Assembly (NCBI GenBank): GCA_903863885.1 | Contig: CAIPEB010000189.1 | Location: 1-64,000, forward strand | Length of the DNA: 64,000 nt | Reading direction: 5' to 3' | Source: an uncultured Planctomycetaceae bacterium | GTDB taxonomy: Bacteria > Planctomycetota > Planctomycetia > Pirellulales > Pirellulaceae | Part shown: in pieces, positions 26,612 through 33,675 of the stretch | Position numbering within the stretch: position 1 is the first letter of the stretch | How the letters are laid out: every line of letters starts with the position of its first letter | Made by a program: the position numbers and the translations under genes | Notes under the pieces: generated by a model | Databases searched by the model: none | Seen by the model: only the letters and a program-made list of their open reading frames with translations | Told to the model about the DNA's origin: nothing

Positions 26612-27976
26612 ATGCAGTCACCCTGGCCGCTTACTCCCGGTGCGATGCCTCGCGTGGCGAGTGACGCCGCGGAGCGACTCGACGAGAAACCCGCGTACCT
26701 CACGGTTGCCGGGGTTCCGCTCGGGAGGCAGGGTTCCGCGCTGGTCGGCCTGAAGGACACCGGACTGGACATCTCGCTGCCCGACGGGCTTGCGCTGCAT
26801 TACGACCGTGAAGGACGACTGACTCGCGCGGCTACCCCGAACATTCAGTGGCGTCGGGGCCTCTCGCACCGCACCGTTTGGCTGCGCAAGAGGTCCGGCC
26901 TGGAAGGCGGCGGTCTCGAGACACGATTGCTTACACCCGACCTGAGCGACCGCATCGCGGATGAAACGAGCGTGCGGGCTCAGGAGGTCCTGGCCGCTTG
27001 GCAAGTTCGCTCACGACCGTTGATCAAATATGAAGGTGAACCGGCGCGGGCCGCGGAGTTGCTCGATCGCCGTTTGTCGCGTGCCGCAGCCTTTGATGCG
27101 CAGGCCGCAAGGATCGACCATGAGAGATTCGCCGCGGTCTACGGCGACATCCCGATTCTTCCCCCGGACCAATACCGCGCGCTCGTCCTGCTTGCCACCG
27201 GCGGATGCGCCTACAACCGTTGCACCTTCTGCGGCTTCTATCGCGACTCGGCCTTCCGGCGGCGTACGGTCGATGAATTCCGCACGCACGCGAGCGAGGC
27301 CGTCGCGTATCACGGCCAAGACGCCGCGGTTCGCCGCGGAATATTTCTCGGGCAAGCCAATGCGCTGACCGGACCTCGATCGTGGCGGAAAGAAATCCTG
27401 CGCGTGGCCAACGAAAAATGGAACTTGCTTGCCTCGCGCGACGATCTCGCGAAGCGGCGATGCGTTCGCGAGACCGAGATTTCGTCCTTCATCGACGCCT
27501 TCACGGGGCGGGGCATGGACGCCGACGAGTTCCGCGAACTGCGTTCGCTCAACCTGCGCCGGCTCTATCTCGGCGTCGAGACGGGCGATCCGCAACTGCT
27601 CGAATGGCTGCGGAAGCCGGCGACAATCGCGGCAATGATCGAGACGGTCCACGCGGCCAAGCAAGGCGGCGTGAGCATCGGCATCATCCTGCTGGTCGGC
27701 GCGGGCGGCGAAGCCCACTTTGAATCGCACGTTCGAGAAACAGCCGGACTGCTGCGGGCCATGCGACTCGGCAAGGGCGACTATGTCTACCTGTCTCCGA
27801 TGACCGAGGCCGCCGGGGCCGAGTACTCGGCGCTCGCAGCGGAAGCCGGCATCGAACCTCTGTCGGCCGCCCGCATGGCGGAACAGACCTCGCGGCTGAA
27901 GGCCGTATTTCTCGACGTGCCGCGAAATCGCCGTCCGTACATCGCGCATTACGAAGTGGCTCAGTTCGTTTACTGA
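26612..27976 (+). CDS. radical SAM protein
   Basis: A 454-residue soluble protein. The cluster-binding cysteines are C199, C204 and C207 in GGCAYNRCTFCGFY, a CX4CX2C spacing that some radical SAM subfamilies show in place of CX3CX2C; the aromatic residue before the last Cys (F206) fits the family. Downstream are RGIFLGQANAL, LRRLYLGVETGDPQLLEWLRKP (the typical GxET strand) and GVSIGIILLVGAG. The ~190-residue N-terminal part is unfamiliar and could be a substrate or partner domain. The reaction is unknown. It starts a plus-strand pair with a Tat-signal Gfo/Idh/MocA gene 113 bases downstream. Confidence 0.85.
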   Translation: MQSPWPLTPGAMPRVASDAAERLDEKPAYLTVAGVPLGRQGSALVGLKDTGLDISLPDGLALHYDREGRLTRAATPNIQWRRGLSHRTVWLRKRSGLEGGGLETRLLTPDLSDRIADETSVRAQEVLAAWQVRSRPLIKYEGEPARAAELLDRRLSRAAAFDAQAARIDHERFAAVYGDIPILPPDQYRALVLLATGGCAYNRCTFCGFYRDSAFRRRTVDEFRTHASEAVAYHGQDAAVRRGIFLGQANALTGPRSWRKEILRVANEKWNLLASRDDLAKRRCVRETEISSFIDAFTGRGMDADEFRELRSLNLRRLYLGVETGDPQLLEWLRKPATIAAMIETVHAAKQGGVSIGIILLVGAGGEAHFESHVRETAGLLRAMRLGKGDYVYLSPMTEAAGAEYSALAAEAGIEPLSAARMAEQTSRLKAVFLDVPRNRRPYIAHYEVAQFVY

Positions 27977-28089
27977 TGCGAGCGATTCGCGGCCGCAGTG
28001 CCCGCACGGGTTGCCACGGACATTCGCAAGATTTATCGTGGCCCTGCCAGCCCTGTGCCTTCCCGTCCGTCTCAAGAAAAGGAAACGCC

Positions 28090-29388
28090 ATGAAAAGCGG
28101 ATTTAATCGTCGTCGGTTTCTGGGTGCCGCAGGGGGCGTCGCCGCCGCTCTTCTTACGACTCGCTTGCGGGCCAGCGCCAACAACCGCATGAACTGTGCC
28201 GTGCTGGGCGTGGGCGGCCGCGGCACCGGCCTGCTCTCACTCGCGCTGACAATCCCCGACGTTCGAGTTGCCGCAGTCTGCGACATCAAACCCGATCGTC
28301 TGGCCAACGGGCTGGACATGGTCACAAAAGCCGGACAGCCGCCGGCCGCCGGATTCGGCGACCGCGGACCGCTCGATTACCGGCGGATGCTTGAAAGCAA
28401 AGACATCGACGCGGTGATCATCGCGACTCCGATGCAGGATCATGCCCCCATGGCAATTGACTGCCTCAAGGCCGGCAAGGCCGTGCTCTCGGAAGTCGCC
28501 GCGGCCATGACCGTGGACGAGTGCTGGGCGCTTGTGCGCGCCGTCGAGGAATCGGGGCGGATGTACATGTTGTCGGAAAACGTCTGCTATTACCGCGACC
28601 TCATGGCCGTCGCCAACATGGTACGCCAGGGTCTGTTCGGGCAGACGACGTATGCCGAATGCGGCTATGTGCACGATTGCCGTTTCCTGAGTTTTGAGGC
28701 CGACGGCTCGCTGACATGGCGAGGCAAACTGGCAACCCAGTTCATCGGCAATTGGTATCCCACGCATGCCATCGGCCCGGTTGCCCAGTGGATGGGAATC
28801 AACAAGACCGATCGATTCGCCTCGCTCGTCGCGATGAACACTCCGCCCGTGGGACGCCAGCAATACGCAGCCAAAAAGTTCGGCCCGGAAAGCCCGCAGG
28901 CCAAAATGAAAGTCGTCAATGGCGACAGCACGACAACGCTGATTCAAACCGCGAACGGCGCAGTGATCGACCTGCGATTCGACACTTCGTCCAACCGTCC
29001 CCACCGCATGACCACCTACCACTCGCTCCAGGGTCAGACGGCTTCCTTCCAATCGCTGACCAATGATATCTGGATCGAGTCACGCAGTCCTTCCTACGAA
29101 TGGGAAACGATGGAGAAGTACTTGAAGGAGTTCGATGATCCTCGCTGGAAGGAATTCGCCGAGACGGCGAGCAAGAGCGGCCATGGCGGCGCCGACTTCT
29201 TTGTGATGAAGGACTTCTTTGACGCACTAAAGGCCGGCACGCCATCGCCAATCGACGTTTATGATGCGGCCGCATGGAGTTGCCTGATGCCATTGTCAGG
29301 CCAGTCCATCCAGTCCGGCAGCGCTCGCGTCGAGATTCCCGATTTCACTCGCGGGAAAGTCAAATTGCCGGAAGCTAAGAACTCGTGA
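28090..29388 (+). CDS. Tat-exported Gfo/Idh/MocA-family protein lacking the usual EKP lysine
   Basis: A 432-residue protein read from the ATG at 28090, which opens a Tat signal (NRRRFLGAAGGVAAALLTTRLRA); the upstream part of the frame is rejected. The Rossmann fold is intact (NCAVLGVGGRGTGLLSLA), so NAD binding is expected. The catalytic stretch reads AVLSEVAAAMTVDECWALV, so the Lys-Pro of the common EKP motif is replaced by Val-Ala. A His-rich strand YPTHAIGPVAQWMGI and SSNRPHRMTTYHSLQG follow in the C-terminal domain. The missing Lys suggests a changed mechanism, for instance the NAD-assisted glycosidase reaction known for GH109 and related families, but this is inference. It follows the radical SAM gene on the same strand. 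Confidence 0.85.
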   Translation: MKSGFNRRRFLGAAGGVAAALLTTRLRASANNRMNCAVLGVGGRGTGLLSLALTIPDVRVAAVCDIKPDRLANGLDMVTKAGQPPAAGFGDRGPLDYRRMLESKDIDAVIIATPMQDHAPMAIDCLKAGKAVLSEVAAAMTVDECWALVRAVEESGRMYMLSENVCYYRDLMAVANMVRQGLFGQTTYAECGYVHDCRFLSFEADGSLTWRGKLATQFIGNWYPTHAIGPVAQWMGINKTDRFASLVAMNTPPVGRQQYAAKKFGPESPQAKMKVVNGDSTTTLIQTANGAVIDLRFDTSSNRPHRMTTYHSLQGQTASFQSLTNDIWIESRSPSYEWETMEKYLKEFDDPRWKEFAETASKSGHGGADFFVMKDFFDALKAGTPSPIDVYDAAAWSCLMPLSGQSIQSGSARVEIPDFTRGKVKLPEAKNS

Positions 29389-29399
29389 GAGTCGGAAGG

Positions 29400-29421
29400 G
29401 AAGCGGCCACGGATAAGCCAC
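29400..29421. repeat. dispersed repeat, CCACGGAT family, short copy
   Basis: GAAGCGGCCACGGATAAGCC lies 12 bases after the stop of the Gfo/Idh/MocA gene. It shares the GAAG(A/C)GGCCACGGAT core with the copy at 15912 and, inverted, with 20277-20304. Confidence 0.5.
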
Positions 29422-29460
29422 TGGCCATCCGGCAAAAGAAACGGAACGTTACCTCCGGGT

Positions 29461-29544
29461 GTGTCAAGCTCGCCGGCACACACTCGCCTTTGCGCAAAGC
29501 CTCGCCGCCTCGCAAAACAGACCCTGATTCCGCGAGCTTGACAC
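29461..29544. repeat. 13-bp inverted repeat bounding an 84-base element
   Basis: GTGTCAAGCTCGC (29461-29473) is perfectly complementary to GCGAGCTTGACAC (29532-29544). The 58 bases between them repeat CTCGCC three times and contain the palindrome TTTGCGCAAA. No gene lies inside. The element ends 24 bases before the next gene. It could be a small non-autonomous mobile element (MITE-like) or a large hairpin; no target-site duplication is obvious. Confidence 0.5.
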
Positions 29545-29568
29545 CCTACATCTGCTGAAGATCTCCGC

Positions 29569-29985
29569 ATGCATGTTCGACCCACCCGGCGATTCTGGAA
29601 TATCGCTGCTCGTACGGCGCATATCATTGCGGCGGGCGGTTTGTTCGGCGGGCATGCATGCGGCGCAAGTCGAAGTGAACTGACTCCGTGGCTGCATGCT
29701 GTCATCGCGACCGGCCTTGTCCTTTCGGCGCTGGAAGTTTCTCCCATCGCGACATGGTGGTGTGAAATCCGCGGCGCGGCAGTTCTCGTCAAGGTCGCCC
29801 TTCTCGCGGCCATACCGTGGTTCTGGGCCGAGCGAGTCTGGATTCTTGCTCTGGCCATGATTATCGCCTCCGTGGGGGCCCATCTACCCCGCCGATGGCG
29901 TCATTTTTCGCTCTGGCACCGCCGGGAGTTGGTTTCCGACTCGAAAAACGAAACTCGACGAGACGCGAGCGAACGAACGCGCTGA
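29569..29985 (+). CDS. small four-helix membrane protein of unknown function
   Basis: A 138-residue protein with about four hydrophobic segments: IAARTAHIIAAGGLFGGHACG, WLHAVIATGLVLSALEVS, AAVLVKVALLAAIPWFWA and RVWILALAMIIASVGAHLP. The C-terminus is basic and polar (RRELVSDSKNETRRD). Histidines H18, H28 and H43 in or near the first helices are reminiscent of heme- or copper-binding membrane proteins such as CopD-like domains, but this is only a resemblance. No ribosome binding site is obvious, and the 13-bp inverted repeat ends just upstream. Confidence 0.55.
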   Translation: MHVRPTRRFWNIAARTAHIIAAGGLFGGHACGASRSELTPWLHAVIATGLVLSALEVSPIATWWCEIRGAAVLVKVALLAAIPWFWAERVWILALAMIIASVGAHLPRRWRHFSLWHRRELVSDSKNETRRDASERTR

Positions 29986-30097
29986 CGATTGGTCGCCAAT
30001 CGGTCGCTTGTCGGGGCTATGCTCTGGACCGTCGCCACCGCTACGACTGGTAAGGGAACGTCCAAGTAAATTACCAAAACTTCCCGACTGGTAGCTT

Positions 30098-30157
30098 TTG
30101 ACAGTTTTTGAGGCTAAGATTTCAAAAGACGTTGTTTGGGGGAAATGTGCGCCCCCA
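30098..30157 (+). promoter_or_regulatory. possible promoter and leader hairpin of the TIGR03000 gene
   Basis: TTGACA at 30098-30103 is a perfect -35, but the best-spaced -10 (TTCAAA at 30121) is weak. The leader then carries a hairpin, TGGGGG (30137-30142) pairing with CCCCCA (30152-30157). The gene starts at 30247 after GGAGGAG, leaving a leader of over 100 bases. Confidence 0.35.
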
Positions 30158-30246
30158 TATGCGTCGTGTCGTTGAACGTAAGCGCGTGGATTGTGGTGCG
30201 CTGCCGTCCATCGTTTGACCATGCAACTTGTGCGGAGGAGTGTTCA

Positions 30247-30963
30247 ATGAATCGAAAGCTGGCGTTGGGGGTCGTACTGTTCTTTTCCGTCGTTGGAATT
30301 TCGCTCGTGGCTGATCAGCCGCAGGCGATGGGTGGATGGTGGCATCGCGCTGCCAACTGTGGCGGATGTTGGGGTGGCGGCTACGTGGGCTACAATAGCT
30401 GCTACACGCCGTGCACTGGCTACGTCGGCTGCTACGGCGGCTGGGGTGGCTGCTACGGTTACGCCGGGTGCGGCGGATGCTACGGCTGGTCGGGCTGGGG
30501 CGGATGTGGTGGATGGTCGGCCTGCAACTCGTGCGCTCCGTGCGGTGGCGTCGTTGTCGGCACCGTTTCGGGCTGCTGCGGTGACGTTGTGACCGACGGC
30601 AAAGTCGTTCCGAATTCGACCCCGCAAGACGGCGAAGTGAAGGAGCAGCCGACGCCTGCGACTCCGGCCCCGAAGCCAGACGCAGCTCCGGCTACCGGCG
30701 CCAGCGCTTCCCTGAACCTGTCGGTTCCGAGCGACGCGAAGGTCGTGATCAATGATCACGTCACGAAGAGCACGGGCGAAGCCCGCCGCTACGTGTCGCG
30801 CGGCTTGGAGCCCAATATGGAATACCAGTTCACGATTCGCGCGGAAGTTACCCGCAATGGCGAAAAGGTCGAACGCACGAAGGTCGTGACCGTGCGTGCC
30901 AACGACAGCGTGGACGTGAATTTCGACTTCCAGGCCCCGCAGGTCGCCAGCGTGGTTCGCTAG
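30247..30963 (+). CDS. TIGR03000-domain secreted protein, Cys/Gly/Tyr-rich
   Basis: A 238-residue protein starting at the ATG after GGAGGAG (30234-30240). A signal peptide (residues 1-22) is followed by a region (38-111) with 14 cysteines embedded in GGCYG, GGWGG and GYVGCYGG words. A Pro/Ala linker (132-150) leads to the TIGR03000 planctomycete domain (156-228), recognised from LNLSVPSDAKVVINDHVTKSTG, RYVSRGLEPNMEYQF and KVVTVRANDSVDVNF; this fold resembles PEGA. Such proteins are planctomycete-specific and thought to be cell-surface or wall components. The cysteines might cross-link or bind metal, which is inference. It stands alone with its own terminator, and its GC-rich tract uses GGC/TGC codons heavily. 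Confidence 0.88.
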   Translation: MNRKLALGVVLFFSVVGISLVADQPQAMGGWWHRAANCGGCWGGGYVGYNSCYTPCTGYVGCYGGWGGCYGYAGCGGCYGWSGWGGCGGWSACNSCAPCGGVVVGTVSGCCGDVVTDGKVVPNSTPQDGEVKEQPTPATPAPKPDAAPATGASASLNLSVPSDAKVVINDHVTKSTGEARRYVSRGLEPNMEYQFTIRAEVTRNGEKVERTKVVTVRANDSVDVNFDFQAPQVASVVR

Positions 30964-31045
30964 GCCACTCGAGGCCGGCTCTCCAGGAACCAAAGTCCGT
31001 AGAGCCGGGAGTCAAGCATCACCGACTTCGGAAGACCGAAGATTT

Positions 31046-31089
31046 CACGGAGGCGACGGCATGCATTTGCCTGTCGCCTCCGTGTTTTT
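31046..31089 (+). terminator. strong rho-independent terminator
   Basis: CACGGAGGCGAC (31046-31057) pairs perfectly with GTCGCCTCCGTG (31073-31084), a 12-bp stem, and is followed at once by TTTTT (31085-31089). It ends the transcript of the TIGR03000 gene 80 bases upstream. Confidence 0.88.
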
Positions 31090-31164
31090 CGAACCGACGT
31101 TTTCCGACTGCAGCAGGCTCGGGCGAAGGACTCGGGAGGAGGACACTCGGCCTGCCACCCACAT

Positions 31165-31203
31165 GGCCACCGACTACCAACTACCGACTGCCGACTACCG
31201 GCC
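31165..31203. repeat. dispersed repeat, CCGGTAGTCGG family
   Basis: GACTACCAACTACCGACTGC followed by CGACTACCGG is the reverse complement of the block at 24880-24945 (CCGGTAGTCGG, CAGTCGGTAG). It fills part of the gap between the TIGR03000 terminator and the convergent response-regulator stop. Confidence 0.6.
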
Positions 31204-31220
31204 AACGGCGGCGGAACGGA

Positions 31221-31820
31221 TCAACTGCCCGCGACCGGCGGGTTGTCGCTCTCGCTGTCGATCACGGACCGGGAAACGGCGGCCAGCGACAGTTGTTTTT
31301 CCTGAGCCATGCGTTGCAGGCACTCGAATGCCGCACGGTCACCCAGTCCCAGCCGCTTGATGAGGATTCCTTTGGCAAGGCGGAGCGCCTCGCGATTGAC
31401 GATGGCCTCAGCAGCATTCGCTCCCGGCTCACACAACGCCTGGAATTCCTCGAACCGCTGATCGACCCGGATGATGGCCAGTTCCAGTTCGCGCTGCTGG
31501 AACGGCTTGGCGAGATAGGCCAGGACCATTTCGCGAAGCGCATCGGCGAGTTGTCCGGGCGCGTGGTAGCCGGTCACGAGGATCACGCGGAGCGGCGATT
31601 CGCGGAACACCTCCAGGGCGGCCTGGATGCCATTCTTGCCGGGCATCTTCACGTCGGTGATCACGAGATCCGGGCGAGTTTCGCGGCATCGCTGCACCAG
31701 TTCTTCGCCGGTGGCGGCCCGGCCGACGACGGTATGTCCGATGTTGGCAATCAAGGATTGGCAGAAGGCCAGCAAATCGGGCTCGTCATCCGCCACAACG
31801 ACTCGCAGAGGTCGGGTCAT
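31221..31820 (-). CDS. ANTAR-domain response regulator
   Basis: A 199-residue cytoplasmic regulator read from the ATG at 31820. The receiver domain (residues 5-118) has the acidic pocket D11/D12, phospho-acceptor D56 in VITDVKMPG and K105 in LAKPF. Residues about 136-190 form a helical ANTAR domain (AIVNREALRLAKGILIKRLG, AAFECLQRMAQEKQLSLAAV), which in the family binds paired RNA hairpins and prevents termination in target leaders. It therefore probably controls genes after transcription start in response to a histidine kinase. No kinase is adjacent; the hybrid kinase at 34.4-35.9 kb is the nearest candidate. Target RNA is unknown. Confidence 0.88.
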   Translation of the reverse strand: MTRPLRVVVADDEPDLLAFCQSLIANIGHTVVGRAATGEELVQRCRETRPDLVITDVKMPGKNGIQAALEVFRESPLRVILVTGYHAPGQLADALREMVLAYLAKPFQQRELELAIIRVDQRFEEFQALCEPGANAAEAIVNREALRLAKGILIKRLGLGDRAAFECLQRMAQEKQLSLAAVSRSVIDSESDNPPVAGS

Positions 31821-32001
31821 AATCAGGCACTTCCTTGCCGACAGCCGAAAACACACTGCCTGGGCAAGGGCGAACGGGCAGGAGTTTCTGATACGCAGCA
31901 CGGCGAAACACTGGGGACCGACCCCAATATCTAATGGCGTGCCCCTGGTGGTCAAGGTCTGGCGGCCGTTCGCGGCGACGATCTTCGGGCAACCGTACCG
32001 C

Positions 32002-32943
32002 TCATTCGCGGGGAATACCGCGCAGCACGTCGGTGGGCGCGAAGTCGTCGGTCAGGATCGGCCCCTTGGTGTCGTATTTCCCTGCGGTTGCGCCTTCGCG
32101 AACGACGGACGGCAGGTCCACGCGAAACTGCTTCTCCTTCTGCAGTCGTTCCGCGTTGGCGAGAATCCGGGCCGCATCGGACTTGGGAACACAGTCGTCG
32201 CTGATCAGGATCAGATTGCCTTCGGTTCCGTAGGTCGTATGGTTACGGAACGTCGCGTCGTAGGTGCGCCGCTGGTACTCGTACGACGCAAACCCCGGGC
32301 GCAGATTGCTGACGACGATTCCCCCGGGCAGCAGCACCCCCTTCACCTGTTCGAGGAATTCCCTGGTAGTGAGCTGGTACGGAATGTAGCCGCCGCGGAA
32401 CGCGTCCAGAAAGACGACATCGTATTTCTTCTTTTCCGCGAGAAACCGGCGGACCTGTACGCGCCCGTCCCGCTCGTAGACCTTCAGTCGATCGTCCTCC
32501 TTGAGCCCGAAGAACCGTTTGGCCGCCGCGACAACTTCCGGGTCCAGTTCCACGGCATCGACATGCGCGGCGGGAAAATAGTGGTGGATCGCCATCGGCA
32601 GCGTGCCCGCTCCCATTCCGACGAACAATACGGACGTGGGGTTCGGCTGGTGTGCAAAAGCCACGAGCATCGAGCGGTAGTAGAGCAACGGCAGCTTCGT
32701 GCGATCCTGGATATCAACGGCGGACTCGTCGAAGTCTTCTCCCGAGCGGCGAAACTGCAGGCGGCGGATCGTGCCGGTCTGCGTCACGCGGATGTAGTGG
32801 TACAGGCTCTCCTTCTCGAACAGCACCTTTTCGCCCGCGTCCGTCAGCGCCACCGGCACCGTGCCGAAATCCTGTCCCGTTGAGATCGGAACGAATGCAG
32901 GCGAGGCGAGCAGGACGCAGACGAGAATGACGCGGGGGATCAT
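32002..32943 (-). CDS. spermidine-synthase-like methyltransferase-fold protein with N-terminal signal or anchor
   Basis: A 313-residue protein whose ATG (32943-32941) overlaps the TGA of the upstream membrane gene in ATGA, so translation is probably coupled. The first ~25 residues (IPRVILVCVLLASPAFVPIS) are a signal peptide or a membrane anchor. The rest is the SpeE-like Rossmann fold: VLFVGMGAGTLPMAIHHYF (SAM-binding glycine loop), VDAVELDPEVVAAAKRFF, and DVVFLDAFRGGYIPYQLTTREFLEQV. The catalytic Asp of spermidine synthase (motif DSxDP) is replaced by LDAF, so polyamine synthesis is unlikely. Together with the membrane protein it corresponds to a split fused MFS/spermidine synthase. The substrate is unknown. 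Confidence 0.85.
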   Translation of the reverse strand: MIPRVILVCVLLASPAFVPISTGQDFGTVPVALTDAGEKVLFEKESLYHYIRVTQTGTIRRLQFRRSGEDFDESAVDIQDRTKLPLLYYRSMLVAFAHQPNPTSVLFVGMGAGTLPMAIHHYFPAAHVDAVELDPEVVAAAKRFFGLKEDDRLKVYERDGRVQVRRFLAEKKKYDVVFLDAFRGGYIPYQLTTREFLEQVKGVLLPGGIVVSNLRPGFASYEYQRRTYDATFRNHTTYGTEGNLILISDDCVPKSDAARILANAERLQKEKQFRVDLPSVVREGATAGKYDTKGPILTDDFAPTDVLRGIPRE

Positions 32944-33560
32944 GACGCGTTTCCTTCGGGGCGGGGAGAGGTCAGCGACCACAGGACCAGAAGAGCGATC
33001 GCGGTGAGAATCAGCGTTGCGGAAGAATAAGCGAGGATATGGCGGATGCCGAAGCGGAGAATCAGGTCGAAGGACGTTACCAGGCAGCCCAGACAGCTTC
33101 CCACCGTGGAGATCGCGTACAGCGAACCGGCCTGCGAGCCCGCTTCCTCCACTCGCCGCGTCACAAGCCGGACGGCGTAGGGGGACACCATTCCGAGAAG
33201 CACACTGGGTGCGAGGAACTGGCAGGCCGCGGCCAGCAGCGAGCCCCAGCGCTCGTGCAGATCGATCGCGGCGATCCACTCATTGATCTGGGCATATCGC
33301 AACGACACGGGGATCAGCGTGATGCCGGCCAGCGCGATGACCGCGGCCATTGCGACCGCCGACGGATACCGCTTCGAGCACAACCCGCCGACGAAGTAGC
33401 CGACGCTCAGTGCCGCGAGAAACACGCTGATGATACTCCCCCAGACCCAGACGCCGCTTCCGAAATACGGGGCAAGCATCCGGCCGCCGACGATCTCCAG
33501 ACCCATCAGGACCCAACCGCAAACGAATACGGTCACTGCCACGACAACGCCGCGCATCAT
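32940..33560 (-). CDS. membrane half of a split fused MFS/spermidine synthase
   Basis: A 206-residue membrane protein started at the ATG at 33560; a TTG 10 codons earlier is possible but has no ribosome binding site. About six helices are visible: VVVAVTVFVCGWVLMGLEIVG, WGSIISVFLAALSVGYFVG, AVAMAAVIALAGITLIPV, LLAAACQFLAPSVLLGMVSPY, SLYAISTVGSCLGCLVTSF and HILAYSSATLILTAIALLVL. The conserved GLEIVGGRMLAPYFGSGVWVWG and SPYAVRL motifs are those of the N-terminal membrane part of fused spermidine synthases. The SpeE-like gene overlaps its stop by 4 bases. Likely a transporter or anchor for a methyltransferase-type reaction; no substrate is known. Confidence 0.82.
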   Translation of the reverse strand: MMRGVVVAVTVFVCGWVLMGLEIVGGRMLAPYFGSGVWVWGSIISVFLAALSVGYFVGGLCSKRYPSAVAMAAVIALAGITLIPVSLRYAQINEWIAAIDLHERWGSLLAAACQFLAPSVLLGMVSPYAVRLVTRRVEEAGSQAGSLYAISTVGSCLGCLVTSFDLILRFGIRHILAYSSATLILTAIALLVLWSLTSPRPEGNAS

Positions 33561-33675
33561 TGCTGTTTCACCCGATCTGCGTGCGACCAACCACGGACTT
33601 TCCGGGCACCGCTGCCCCTGCGACGCTGATGAGTATAACCGTTTCGGCGGCCTGCGATGCGGCCGTGGCGACGTA

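Noticed and set aside
29461-29544. Insertion sequence
   Set aside because: Inverted ends are present but there is no transposase and the element is only 84 bases; kept as a repeat.
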